Positions 12,516 through 23,560 of a DNA stretch of 64,000 nucleotides are shown piece after piece. The translations under genes and the position numbers were made by a program. Each line of letters begins with the position of its first letter. Positions within the stretch are counted from its first letter, which is position 1. Source of the stretch: Hermetia illucens (lineage: Eukaryota > Arthropoda > Insecta > Diptera > Stratiomyidae); the NCBI RefSeq assembly GCF_905115235.1, contig NC_051849.1, forward strand, positions 196,171,786 to 196,235,785, in the 5' to 3' direction. Below the pieces are notes generated by a model. That model worked only from the letters and a program-made list of their open reading frames with translations. It did no database searches and was not told the origin of the DNA.

Positions 12516-12517
12516 TA
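12516..12517. repeat. TA target duplication, left side of mariner
   Basis: TA dinucleotide directly outside the left terminal inverted repeat; its partner is at 13810-13811. TA duplication is the rule for mariner insertions. Confidence 0.85.
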
Positions 12518-13809
12518 ACACATCGTTCAATAAGTCCCGGGACTAACTATGAAAACAACATTTTATCGGCAAAATTCTTTATTATTCATCAACATAATCT
12601 CCTTCAAGGGTTATACAATCATTCCAACGCTTCTCTAACTTTTCAATGCCATGTTTGTAGACCGATTTGTCTTTCGACTCAAAGTGAGCCTCAGTAGCAG
12701 CGATCACCTCCTCATTTGAGCCAAATCTTTTTCCCTGGAGCATCTTTTTGAGATCCGCAAAGAGCCAACAGTCGCTGGGGGCCAGATCCGGCGAGTACGG
12801 AGGATGAGGAAGCAGCTGGAAGCCTAATTCGTTGAATTTGGTCATCGTTTTGATTGACTTGTGGCACGGTGCGTTGTCTTGATGAAAGATGACTTTCTTC
12901 TTCTTTATGTGTGGGCGTTTTTTCGCTATTTCGGCCTTCAAACGATCCAATAACACCATGTAGTAGTCGCTATTGATGGTTTTTCCTTTTTCGAGGTAGT
13001 CAATGAAAATTATACCATTCGCATCCCAGAATACGGACGCCATCACTTTGCCGGCCGACTGTTGTGTTTTTGGACGCTTCGGGCGGCTTTTACCGGTCGT
13101 ACGCCATTTAGCTGACTGCCGACTTGACTCCGGAGTAAAATAGTGAATCCATGTTTCGTCCACTGTCACATATCGACGCAAAAAATCCTGTTTATTGCGA
13201 GTAAACAGTGCCAAACAGCTCTCCGAATCATTGATACGTTGTTGCTTTTGTTCCATTGTGAGCAAACGCGGCACCCATTTGGAAAAAACCTTTTTCATAG
13301 CCAATTTTTGGTGCAAAATAGTAAATGCACTACCAGTTGATATGTTCACCATCTTAGCTATCTCGCGCACTTTCATTTTGCGGTCACCCATCACGTTTTT
13401 CAATACTTGCTTGGTGTTTTCGGGAGTTACTCCCTCATTTGGCCGACCCGAACGTTCCGCATCATTTGTGTCAGCACGACCGCGTTTCATGTCGAAAACC
13501 ACCGACAAATAGTTGTTTTCGACTTAGTAGAGTCCGGATAACGTTTTTCAAGCCATTGCTGAGCTTGAACAGTGTTTTTTCCCCATTAGAAAACAATGTT
13601 TTATCAACACACGAAACTCGTTTTGGTCCATTTTTTCACGATTGCAAAGGTAGCATCAGTTTAACCACTATAGCTTTCTTGGTTATGTTTCGAATTACAT
13701 CAAATTTTGATACATCTTATCTGAAGGTTGGTACTTCTGAACCTTGGTATATAAATGGCATTATTAGCGCCATTTCTACGCTAGTCCCGGGACTTACTGG
13801 ACGATGTGT
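12518..13809 (-). mobile_element. mariner DNA transposon, 1292 bp, both ends present
   Basis: Terminal inverted repeats of about 28 bp start with ACACATCGT at 12518 and end with the inverse at 13809. The inner part CCCGGGACT is identical in both arms and a few positions differ near the tips. TA dinucleotides flank both ends. The transposase lies on the minus strand. Length is normal for mariner (about 1.3 kb). Inserted in the R1-like LINE at 11390-14190. Confidence 0.95.
12582..13631 (-). pseudogene. mariner transposase, frameshifted near N-terminus
   Basis: The long frame (12582-13508, 308 residues) holds the paired helix-turn-helix part (KVREIAKMVNISTGSAFTIL), the WVPRLLT linker motif and a full D,D34D catalytic triad: VDETWIHYF, then HQDNAPCHKS, with 34 residues to the final Asp of YSPDLAPSD. 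The family N-terminus (MDQNEFRVLIKHCF) begins at 13631 but in another frame. An extra A in the run of As after LIKHCFLMGK and a second shift near CRWFST separate it from the main frame, so it does not encode a full transposase of about 349 residues. The rest of the coding region is uninterrupted, which points to recent inactivation. Confidence 0.9.
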
Positions 13810-13811
13810 TA
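13810..13811. repeat. TA target duplication, right side of mariner
   Basis: TA dinucleotide directly after the right terminal inverted repeat, partner of 12516-12517. Confidence 0.85.
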
Positions 13812-14190
13812 GATTTGGAAAAACACATTATGTTTTCCATTGAGCAGTGAATATTCCTTCCTTTAGCCACGACTCAAACGTGTTAACGAAAAGGTTGCGC
13901 CTAGTCTCTGCTGCCAATTTCAAAGCATTCAAAGATACCACCCAAGCTTAGGGCTTTGTTGCCGTCTCACTTTTTCGGATGGCCTCTACTAGGCGGCTCC
14001 GCAGCTGCTTTAGTGCCTGCTGTCGATCATTGCTACCGGGTTTTCCTCTCAGCCTCAAAGTAAATCTCCTTGCCTGAAAACATGGGGTTCGTAAATTTGC
14101 AATTTCATTGGTCCAAGTGTAGTTGAATTGCCTACCGGGAAGGAGTCGCCTTCTGGAAAAAGCAGAATCACATGCTTCCGTCATCCATTA

Positions 14191-15765
14191 GGTGATTTGG
14201 GTGACTTTCTCTCGTCGTACCATTAGGGGTATACTGGGCTCGTGAGCCCCTCAGAGCTTTCGTTTTCCAGTGGTATATATTTAAGATACTGCTATCCTGT
14301 GGTGTCTGGCTCAGGCAAATTTCCACATCTTTGTCAGATAAATATCTGCATCTACCTTAAGCAACCACTTATTTAAGGAGGAAGAAGACCATTCAAATCA
14401 TATGGTGAGAAGAAATAAGTTGGAGAAGACATGTAAAATTCATGTCCTGATAATTCTGATGCTTTTATCGATATGGAGTACACACCGTTATTACGTACCT
14501 ACTTAGAGTAAATCATTACAGACTAAATAGCTATTCAGTGAGTTACCTTCATCTTTGTAAATGTCGATATCAAAACCTCTTGGTGTTGTATGTAATAATA
14601 AAGAACGACTAATGAACCAGAGTGAAAATATCTTCGGATATTCAAATAAAATATCTATTTTCCTATAATTTTTATCTAGACTCATCACCACTTATAGACA
14701 CAAACAACCTATCTATAATTAAAAAAAAACTATCTTTAGATGTGAATAAAATATCTATAGTCAGATATATGGTAAATAAACATAATAAAGCCATCTTCTT
14801 AGAATGCGGCTCTAATTGCGCGATAATTTTCTGATAAAAGAGAAACTTTACTATATGTTGTCATTTGCAGATAACGTACAAAAATTGCAACGAATTCTTT
14901 ATGTAAATAAACTACTTTCCTAAGCATACATATGTACATACTATAGTTTTCCCTTGACATCAAATGGAAATTCCAAACTAGACTTGAGTGTACGTGCGCT
15001 TAGATGTTGTAAAAGAACGTTTTCACTTTTCTCTGCCTGGTTCTTGCCCATAATTATGAGGAATGAACTGTGTCGTAGGCCGGAAAATCCCCGTACATTC
15101 CACATACTATTTAACATGAAATTAGTGTTTATTAACTTGCGAATGCTTTTCCACATCCACATTTCCGTTTACATTGACTATCAGTGGTTGTTGTAGATAT
15201 TTGCCAACCATAATAAAATGTGCTAATATTTTATCTCTATCTCGTGAGCTATTCATCGCGGTGATCCCATCATATCAGTGTTATTGTAGGGATGACTCTA
15301 TTTCTGGAGGTGTCATGGTCGAATCTTATTACGATTTCAGTCTTACATTACAAAATCTATCTTTTTTGTTGGGAAATGTATGTCATTGCGATTTGTTATT
15401 ATGTTGCACCCAGAAGTATTATTAGCTTCAAAATATCGTTGTAAATGCACTTCAATCAAGATCGTCATATTTTACTTGTTTTCTCCCGAGCCTAACGCCA
15501 GACTTATGGTATGTTCATACATTCTTTGTTATCAGGCTTAACTATTTACCCCCTCTTTTTGTTGGTAGTGGGGACAACTTGTCTGGACTGCATCGCAACT
15601 TTTCTCGGTCAAAAGTTGATCCGAGTATAGTAGAGAGGCTTTCAAATCATCCTCTTATTATCGTTGCTTCGTGTGGTCTTTTACTCATTTTCAGTTGACT
15701 TCAATGTTCACATTAAGCTGCATTATCTTAAAATAATTAAACCACAGAGCCGTTATGACAGACGC
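14191..15765. other. AT-rich unassigned spacer
   Basis: No gene recognised. Short open frames at 14500-15430 lack motifs, signal peptides and homologous neighbours. The 14500-14900 part is strongly AT-rich with several AATAAA-like words on both strands that carry no meaning without a gene. Confidence 0.4.
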
Positions 15766-15769
15766 TAAT

Positions 15770-16620
15770 ATATGAGATGAACCGCACCCTGAGAATACTA
15801 CGCTCTATGTACCAAATATACGCTCCCATAGTAAAGCCTGTGATTACCTATGAGACGGTAACCTGGGTAGGCAAAACCTTGTTCGGCAAAACAGTCAAGG
15901 AGTTATATAAACTTCACAGACCGGTCTGTGTCTGCATTCCTAGGGCAATGAGAGTATGCCCAACGACATCGTTGGAGGTCCTATTAGGACTGACTGCTGG
16001 CAAAGGAGGACAAACTTCTGTTAAAAGGTGACGAACTACCTAAATCGAGGGAAGGTTTGCATTTCTTCTAGGCGTTATCCCTAGTTACTGATAGCATGAG
16101 ATAGCATGATAACGAAATTTCAATTCGAGAAGTAATTTGAAGCACGATGGAGCAATAGGACGGCCTGGCGAGCATGGCAGTTACAGTGACCTATGGCATA
16201 AATTAACAACCGATTACACTGGTACACTGACGAAACCCTCATAGCAAGTACAGGTATGGGGATGACTTCATAATTAATAACGCTTGGCCCGTGTACTTAT
16301 ATCTTAATACCATTAATTTTGGGCCAGATTGAGTTAGAAGGGAATGAAACAATGTAAGCAAAAACGTCACTCTACGGGCCAGAACCCCTCTGTGAGCATT
16401 GTGCTAAGGGAACTATACTGCAGGGTGCCCATGGAGAAATAGGAACCAAAGTGTTCGCAGTATTATTTAAACCTCAACAACGAAAGCCTTTGTAGTGAGA
16501 ATACTGAAGGGTCACTAAAGACTAAACTGCCACATGGAGAAGAGAGGAAACATTCTAAAATTTCTGTGAAAGTGAAATGCAATTACGCGCAGAGTGACAA
16601 ACCACCGCATCAAAACAGAA
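15770..16620 (+). mobile_element. LOA-like LINE 3' fragment
   Basis: The frame at 15777-16031 reads YAPIVKPVITYETVTWVGKT, then LYKLHRPVCVCIPRAMR and TSLEVLLGLTA. This is the same segment as 3601-3876 of the first LINE (VRSMITYGAISWAER, AALEVLLGL). Degraded RNase H and C-terminal cysteine-region remains follow to about 16620, with many stops. Confidence 0.6.
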
Positions 16621-16733
16621 TACGGGCTAAAAGACCACCCTAGATTTTCCTGGACCCTGACCCAGAACCGTTTAACACATTACATCAGGCCAGGCTGTTC
16701 CAGAATAGAAGCCTTGGATTCTGGGAGCCTCAA

Positions 16734-19130
16734 CTACCTGGCATCTGTCTTATTCATCTCCTTCTTTTTCGTCATAAGAATGCCTTGAGTGTAATGTACC
16801 ACTCGGCTCCACGTGCCTTCGCTCTGCAACATGACGTTAATTACGGTATCCGGGGACCCAAGACACCCTTCCATCAAAAGGTGATGGCGATGACCCTCCC
16901 ACCTTCTGCAGAAGAAAAAGGTGTGGCAAGCATCATCCACTATGAACTTGCAATAATTACAATCGGGCGACGGTGATTTCCCGATTGTATGCACGTAAGA
17001 TTGAAAATACCCGTATCCGCTGAGCAGGTTGGTTAGGTAATGTTCAACCTCACGGTGCTTTCCATTGAACCACGTCGACACGTCTTTTATGAGGTGCGCG
17101 GTCCATTTACCTCTCGATTCTCTTTCCCAAGATTGCTGCCATACGCAGAGAGCACGGTCTCTCTCTTCATAAGCGGCACCTTCCTCATTTCCCTCGCTTT
17201 TCTTGAGGTATATAAGCCTCCGCACGACAGCACGGAGAGCGATCGGAATAATTCCCGATATCACCAATACAGCTGGCTATGAGGCGGTACGATAGGTGGT
17301 CAGTATATTACGCTACATTTCCTTACTGAAGGACTCAGCCCATATTTCGGAACCGTAAGGTAGAACGGACTGAACCGCGCTCATCATCAAGCGACGCCAG
17401 GTAGACAAATGACCTCCTACGTTGGGCATCAACCGGCAAGTTGCAAATATTCCAGCCCCAACCTTGTCTACGGTGCCGCGAACCTACCTGGGTGAAGAAG
17501 CTTATCTTCTTGTCTATTATGATGCCCATATATTTCACCACAAAACCATGGTTTCACGAACCTGAATAGAGAGAACTGTCAGAACAATCACCTTGGTCAG
17601 CACAACGAGTTCAGTTTCCTCCAGAGGGAGAATCTGAGTCCGAATGCCGCAACATCGTCCCCATATCCGACCAGATGCGATTAATCAGGTATATAAAGTC
17701 GTACAAGCATATCGTATAAGGCGTTTCAAAAGTCCGGACTGAGGAGATATCCCTGAGCTGTCCCCGATGTTACCTTTATTCTGCGCTGTCCCTCTCCGGT
17801 CTCGTAAAGTAGGAAACGGTCCTTTAAATAGTGCCTCAACATCCGCAATAGGTAGCCTAAGTTATGAAAACGATTTTCCAGAATCTCAAGCATGTCGCAC
17901 CACCTCGCAGAATTGAGGCGTTTCTTAAGTCGAGGGTCACAAGGAATACCATTCGCCGACAGTTGCGACTGTGTGCCTCAACCAGTTTTACGGCTTGGAC
18001 CATCTCCTCGATGACATCACTTGTAGATCGCCCCGCTCTAAAACCGTATTCTCAAGCAGTTTCCCCGCTGCGTCTAACATATTGAGAGTACGATACGCTG
18101 ACGGTGCCTCGTGGTCCCCTTTGCTCTTGCTTATCGGCACAAGTCTCGCAATCTTCTAATGGGCGGGAAGAACATGCGTGAAATGCGCTGAGTAGCAAGT
18201 TTGGCTTGTATTTACATACAAGTTCAGACACTTCGCTGAGAATACCATCCGGTCCTGGTGGTTTTTCGCCCTTCATGAACATGTAGTTCCTTTACAGTAA
18301 AGTAGTACTCATTCCTGCAGCGACAGCGTCAGCTTGGTGGGGTAGACAGGAAAAAAATTTTGTGCGATTTCTTCCATCTTCGCTGCTTCCATAGAACAAG
18401 TTGACCAATGAGTTTGTTATACCCCATACCTCCCTGTTTAGGTCGTTGATTAGCTCCTGCCAGCGTATCTTCTGCCTGTTGATTTCGTGGTGGAGTTCCC
18501 TCCTTCTCTCTTATATTCTGGGGATCTAAGAGTCACCTCGTCTTGACCTCTTGCACGCTGAGCAATCATCCGAAGTCTGCAATAGTTACTTCGTAGTCCA
18601 ACAGTACACAGGTAGATTACCCGGACGCAGTTTCCTTTTGGGAGCCGATACATTAGAAGCTGCGGTACTAACGCTCATTGTTAAATGAACTAGCGATTCA
18701 GTCGCGGTTCTTCAGTCTGTGAGTGGGTTTCGTCGCTGGTTCTCCCCTCTTGAAAGAGCTTCGACAAATTTTGTCACCCCGATTTCCTTACGTTCCACTC
18801 GCCAGGTGTTTGCCGAACGGAAGAAGATTGGGAAGAGCCGTTTGTCACTTCGAAGGAAATGTACTGATGATCACTAGCCGCAAAATCTGCGAGTACCTTT
18901 CATCGCTGGACCGCTGACAATAAGGACTCCATAGAAAAAGTTACATGAGAGAGAGTGCCCTCGCAGCCAGAACGTCGGAGTGTAAGAATTTTACCGACCA
19001 TCTCCGAAATCTGTGTGTCTCGCGAATCTGGTTGAGGCATGCCCCATTCGAGCGCTCTGGCGTTGAAATCTCCTCCGAGTAGAACATTCGTACGTGTCTC
19101 TAACCTCTAAGGCAGCGAGGCTATTCTGAA
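16734..19130 (-). mobile_element. R1-like LINE (second family), decayed
   Basis: Minus-strand order from the 5' side: the C-terminal half of the endonuclease near 19020-19080 (GGDFNARALEWGMPQPDSR), the linker at 18450-18653 (RLRMIAQRARGQDEVTLR), the RT start at 18180-18280 (PPGPDGILSEVSELVCKYKP), the post-RT segment at 17335-17541 (VKYMGIIIDKKISFFTQV), and a 177-codon C-terminal part at 16734-17267 (CNYC-x(6)-ACHTFFFC, the Cys/His motif R1 elements carry after RT). Many frames are broken and parts of RT are unrecognisable. The 5' end may extend to about 19360. Confidence 0.75.
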
Positions 19131-19318
19131 AAACTATACGGGAAGTAACCGGCTGACCAAATTAGCCACTTCAACAAAATTGTCCCTACTACAAATTTGG
19201 AAAGACTGTCGCTCTGGACTCGTAGCCATGGTTAGGTATTGGAAATCTTGCATACAGTTACTCACACTAAATCTAATTTTAGCTAAACTTATGTCCTTTG
19301 TAGGACTATTTTTAGTCT

Positions 19319-19338
19319 CGAGAGAGAGAGAGAGAGAG
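19319..19338 (+). repeat. (AG)n microsatellite
   Basis: A run of about nine AG dinucleotides. The open frame crossing it is only the result of the simple repeat. Confidence 0.85.
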
Positions 19339-19718
19339 GATTGCTCAAATGCCAATAAATCTGCTCAAAATTTTTCGGTAACGTCCCTAATTTCAGTCAC
19401 TTGCTGTCATTGCAGCTGTGTCAGTTCAAAATGTCTTCCCAATCAGAATACGTTAGATCATTCAATTCTCTCGCTTTCTCGTAAATCGATTAAAACTTAT
19501 TTACTGATGTTTCTCCTAAGATGGTACCGCTGCGTAGTCGTCTCGGTGGCTGCTCCTGCTTGATGCTGGTAGGTGTGGTTGACATGCGGATCCGATTTTG
19601 CTTGATTATTGCTCTATTCTAAGAGTTTTTGGAGGTTATGGCTTTACGCTTTACGCTACTACCGGTTGCGCCAAATTGTTAAGCGGAAAGCCGATAGTGC
19701 CTGCCGGCTGCACCAAAA

Positions 19719-20194
19719 TGTTAATGTTATGTACCGTCACTATGCACCTCGGCACCTCTTTCCTAAAGTGCAGCAGTATATTATGGTTTCGAAAGCTTCT
19801 CTAGCTTATATATTTATACGGGTAGCCCCCAGTCTCATCTGGGCTTTACTCGGTACTGTCACTACTCCTACACCAAATTAAAAAAAGAACGTTATCTGGA
19901 AGATAGTTCTTTATTAATGTTTTCTATTATTTACAAACATCACCTTTGGTTACATGTAGTTTTGTACAATCTGCAGTGGGCCGAAATCTAACTATGAAAT
20001 GTCCTAGAACTCCTGGCTGATAGAGCTCTGCTGGCTTCATGCGGGAGACTCAATTTTAGGAAAGGCATAGCAACTCCTGTCGGTCCTGAGCTGAGGGTAG
20101 TTACTGCGCTTTCGTCCAATGGACCTCGTGTGCCTATCAGCCAGGAGTTCTAGGACATTTCATAGTTAGATTTTGGCGATACATAACATTAACA
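19719..20194. repeat. 476-bp nested inverted-repeat element, possibly LTR-related
   Basis: The ends are a perfect 15-bp inverted pair (TGTTAATGTTATGTA at 19719-19733, complement at 20180-20194). Inside is a second, perfect 40-bp inverted repeat (19984-20023 against 20134-20173). The TG...CA ends, a TATATATTTATA block near 19810 and AATAAAG words suggest LTR-type sequence. Two LTR-like starts facing each other, or a foldback/MITE, are both possible. I see no coding domain and no clear target duplication. Treated as a fossil of unsettled class. Confidence 0.5.
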
Positions 20195-20239
20195 CACGAA
20201 CCCCGAGAAGCAAAACGAAGAATGAAAGCCACATCGCAT

Positions 20240-20360
20240 CGGTGACGTGAGATCTATTCTTGGTCTGCTGCGTCTTAAGATGCTCAACGAATCGCATCTG
20301 ATCGAGTACGCAGATGATGCTGCGTATTAGTCACCGCACGTTCAGTAGAACAAACCCGGT
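20240..20360 (+). mobile_element. R1-like RT scrap
   Basis: The frame reads RSILGLLRLKMLNESHLIEYADDAAY, which fits the R1-clade stretch GSILGP...LVGYADDVAA around the catalytic YADD. Only about 40 codons are recognisable. Confidence 0.45.
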
Positions 20361-20365
20361 GTGCA

Positions 20366-20539
20366 TTACCAATGACATTCAACTGCCAAATATTCAGTAA
20401 GTTTTGTCACTTCATCATGAATTGCTTCACGCCTGCCGAACAAGTAGGAATTCTTTTCGAAATTCTGACTCAGTTGGAAATATGCAGTGTTAAATTCGTT
20501 GTAAACTTGTTCCTGATCATGGTGCCAGCGCTCAACTAA
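20366..20539 (-). other. Unrecognised 57-codon open stretch
   Basis: A minus-strand frame without an ATG reads LVERWHHDQEQVYNEFNTAY and continues with SQNFEKNSYLFGRREAIHDE and KLTEYLAVECHW. Composition looks protein-like (charged, amphipathic), and another short open frame (20536-20733) lies directly upstream in a different frame. It could be an exon or a relic of a host gene or LINE linker. No family recognised. Confidence 0.3.
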
Positions 20540-20739
20540 TTAATTGTACCGTGGAACCCACCTTTAATGTTGTAGGTATCGAGCAGTGTTAAGCGACCGT
20601 CTATAGCCAGAACTCGAACACATCGATATATCTGAGCTGCGATTCCAAAAAGACTGCCCACATTCCACACAGACCTCAAAATTGTTAAGAAAAAAATTGG
20701 TGTCTGGGTCATCTGGCGCCGACCGTTCGTCAATTTTTC

Positions 20740-21350
20740 TTTAATTATCGCAAGTCCCCAGTCTATGATAACAAGCTAAACTTTCTGTACAATCTTGAGG
20801 CCAACATTCAAGATATTATTGCAGAAATAACGTCGAAAATATTGGGCCGAGTCATCAAAAATTGGTCATACCACTTAAAGCACTGCAGCGAATTTGAGGC
20901 GGTTATTTGAATGATGTGCTATTCTATGGCTAAGGACATGAATGGAACTTTATTCTTTGTTCTTTTCTTTGTTGCTTTAATTAATTCTTTTCCAATTGTT
21001 CCTATCTTTCTCCCAATGGGCGACAGCATTTTGGTGAAATGAATTGAGAAGTACGTACACCGCACAAATTAGGAGCGTGCAACCATGTTTCGGCTGGAGG
21101 CATGGTGTGTTTGACAATTGTCTTAACCAGTTATGTAAAGAACGCTAGTAATCGAGAAATAGTGCCATTTATTCCAAAGGGGTTATTAACGAAACTTGCA
21201 CTTTCTTTGAAAATAGGAATGCCATCGCAAACATACTTTTACCGGTGTGTATTCCCGGACACCTTAATTGAGACCCTGCTGCAAAAGTGAGGACATGTAG
21301 AGGTGGCAGACAGATTACAATCACATACTATTCAAACCACCAAATAGATG
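20740..21350. other. Unassigned spacer downstream of a Kunitz gene
   Basis: No supportable gene or element was recognised. It is bounded by the likely 3' end of the Kunitz transcript at about 21353. Confidence 0.4.
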
Positions 21351-21352
21351 TT

Positions 21353-21358
21353 TTTATT
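21353..21358 (-). terminator. Likely polyadenylation signal AATAAA
   Basis: AATAAA on the minus strand 147 bp after the stop codon of the Kunitz gene at 21505-21881. Confidence 0.45.
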
Positions 21359-21504
21359 TTAATTCACGGAAGTATCTCCAGTAGCTATAGGGCCTGACCT
21401 CATCATAAGTAAAATGGTGACAGGACTTCCTAAAGTTACTATTGTTTATGTGTACTGTCGTAAAAAGGACCTTCCTCTTCCATTTAACACTTCAAATTTC
21501 TTTG

Positions 21505-21881
21505 TTAAAGTATACATGCAACAATGCAGTCATATAATAGCCTAAAGTTATTGTCATTTTTTTCACATCCACTCCAGCTGAAGACTTCGCACAATCCTGA
21601 GGTTGAATTATAAAATACACGATCGATATCAGCATTGCAAATGCCAACTTTTTTCGGAAGGAGACAGACTGAAAATGAGTTCAATTCACCGAATTAGTTT
21701 GTAACGAATCCCCAATCTACGCAGTTTCAACTTACTTGGATTCTTTGGTACTCGCTTGCCTGCAATGAAATTGTTAAGAGGAACAGAGTTAAAAAACTTA
21801 GTACAGATTACCCGAATCAATTGATGCAAAAATGGCTACAAAAAGGCTGATTGAAAAAAAGTGTACGAACAACCACTGCAT
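21505..21881 (-). CDS. Secreted single-Kunitz-domain protein, three exons with a 24-nt middle exon
   Basis: Coding exons by inspection are 21812-21881 (70 bp), 21736-21759 (24 bp) and 21505-21668 (164 bp); introns are 52 and 67 bp, all GT-AG and phase 1. The 85-residue product starts MQWLFVHFFSISLFVAIFAS, a clear signal peptide, then a short basic linker KRVPKNP and the Kunitz domain. Cysteine spacing is C-x8-C-x15-C-x7-C-x12-C-x3-C, the canonical pattern with three disulfides. The residue after Cys2 (P1 in the inhibitor loop) is Asn (GIC-NADIDR), not Lys or Arg. The usual YGGC is WSGC. It is therefore unlikely to be a standard trypsin inhibitor; it may have another protease target or a toxin-like or structural role. 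Exon plan matches the Kunitz genes at 29.1, 36.4 and 46.6 kb. Expression untested. Confidence 0.8.
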
Positions 21882-22150
21882 TGTAATAATGTTTACACTT
21901 TTGCAGTGAGTACAGTTCCCGGCTGTTCAGAAGTGGAGCTATCAACATATGATTGATTTTCCATTTAATTTAATCGGTAACACTGATTTTGAAATACATT
22001 GATTTGCATGTAATTTATTGAAAAAATAATGGAATGAAAATTTCAGCATTTGCAATGGGCCAGTAAATTAAAAACTGCTCTTCTAGCTGCCCCTAGACGG
22101 GTCTGAATTTTATAGTAATTTCGAGGCTTCACTTAATAGCAGCAAAGCGT
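21882..22150. other. 5' flank of a Kunitz gene
   Basis: AT-rich upstream sequence. I find no clear TATA box at the expected distance, unlike the genes at 29.4 and 46.6 kb. Confidence 0.35.
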
Positions 22151-22450
22151 TTCAGTTAACGTAATCCCCCCCAAATATATTTGTCAGACCCTTTATCAAT
22201 GCATCTGTGCCGCTATAAAAATATATAGAATCTTTTCTGTTAAAATATTCGTAATCCATCAGGACTATAAAGGGGCTGATCAATTTTCGTAAAGTCACAA
22301 TCCTTAGCAATACGCTTGGAAAGCGCAGCTGTATGAACAGGAGCATTGTCATGAAACAATAGTAAACTTCGGGAATTTTTTCCTCGTCTTCTTTTTAAAA
22401 GATATGTGCTCAACTGGCATACAAAATTGCTGCAATACACCGCATTTGAA
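22150..22450 (-). mobile_element. mariner-like transposase remnant
   Basis: The minus strand encodes LLLFHDNAPVHTAALSKR and a nearby YSPD, the mariner motifs around the second and third catalytic Asp. Downstream GTDALIKGLTNIFGGDYVN fits the family C-terminus, which usually ends in a GDYV-type motif. The rest of the transposase and both ends are missing. It differs from the mariner at 12.5 kb (VHTAALS instead of CHKSIKT), so it is another subfamily. Confidence 0.65.
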
Positions 22451-22479
22451 ACTATATTATATAGTAGGGTGTAATGCAT

Positions 22480-23560
22480 CGAGCATACCAACACGCTACA
22501 GTTCGCGAGTACCCGAAATCGGCATCTGCTCCCCATTCGATTTCCCCAGAGGCCTGCGCTCCTTCTCCACTTTTCTGGCCCCGGTGCCCTTGAGGCGACC
22601 CACCCATCGGTCACCTTGGGATAGTGGATTCCACCGCATAACCAGCAATACAGTTCAAACCCCTCGTTAATGTGCGACCTATCCACTGCCACTTCTCCCT
22701 GCCGATCATAGTGTGTACGGATGATAGGCCTGTGGGTCAACAAAATTCTTCATTTGTAATGCTATCAGACCAGTGTACCCCAATGATACGCAGACGCAGA
22801 AACTTGTTTGCGAAGGCTTGGAGCCTTCAAGTCATTGTGGTGCTCACCTTCCCAGTGAACACAGAAAGAATATTAGCACAGAACAAACTCAACTTGATGT
22901 CGGTGTTTGGATAACTGCATTTCCAGATTTTAGAGAAGGCAGCGAAAGCGGATCTAGTGCACATAATGCATCGGGCAACGTCCAGTTCGGTGCCATCGCC
23001 AGTCGTCAGAAGCCACGCTTCCTAAATATACAAATTGATCTACGCTTTCGATGCTGTCCCCATTTATGCAGATAGGGAGCGTTCGGTGACTCATCAAACT
23101 GAGAACATTGGTTTTATTGTTGTTTATTGTCAGTCCAACTCTACTTGACTCTCTTCCCAGATCCAGAGCCATTTGGTCATGGTCCATGATCCATTGAGAG
23201 AGCAAGCAGATTTCATCAGTGTAGTCGTGGTGCTTGAGAAAAGATATCATAGTCCATTGAATTCAGCCACGTCCGCGGACAAAGCAGAATGAAGAACGCC
23301 GCCAATAATAAGAAGAAATATTATCGGTGGCAGGAAGCAACTCCAAAATCCTCTGAGATTTTACCTTGGTGCAGCACGTGGCATTTTGCGTCATCATATG
23401 TAGCTCTGATAATACCTATTAGTTTCTCCAGAATTCTCCTCCTGCGTAGAGTACTCCAGATGCACACCCTGCTCACATTATCCAAAGCTCTCTCGGAAGT
23501 AATGAAGAGCAAGTGAGGCGAAGATCTAAACTCTGCGTAATGTTTCAAAATGATGTGTAT
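22480..23560 (-). mobile_element. RTE-like LINE group B, 3' half
   Basis: From the 5' side on the minus strand: an RT motif at 23321-23548 (HLLFITSERALDNVSRVCIW, RRRRILEKLIGIIRATYDDA), the catalytic region with YTDEICLLS in place of a YADD or FADD core at 23210, then SSRVGLTINNNKTNVLSL and DQFVYLGSVASD. The C-terminal block at 22560-22630 reads WNPLSQGDRWVGRLKGT. The same wording occurs on the plus strand at 30.8-32.4 kb. The YTDE replacement means the catalytic centre is lost. Confidence 0.75.

Larger units (their letters stand above)
11390..14190 (-). mobile_element. R1-like LINE copy split by a mariner
   Basis: Minus-strand pieces match the R1-like LINE at 37.3-40.7 kb. At 13948-14184 is the EN-RT linker (EACDSAF, YTWTNEIANLRTPC, ARRFTLRLRGKPG). 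At 13820-13945 is the start of the RT domain (like IPNRALKVAVKA, EGVFPAQ). Below the mariner, at 12350-12500, is the region equivalent to MLERVIYNRL and FRRARSTVDA. Near the 3' end, at 11540-11620, YRQYLHRF matches YRKYLHRFELDKSPNC. Frames are heavily broken. The mariner at 12518-13809 separates the two halves and is younger than the LINE. Confidence 0.7.

Noticed and set aside
13195-13843. Plus-strand open frames across the mariner
   Set aside because: Antisense shadows of the transposase.
19180-19563. 127-codon plus-strand open frame
   Set aside because: It runs through an AG microsatellite and lies opposite degraded LINE sequence; no domain.
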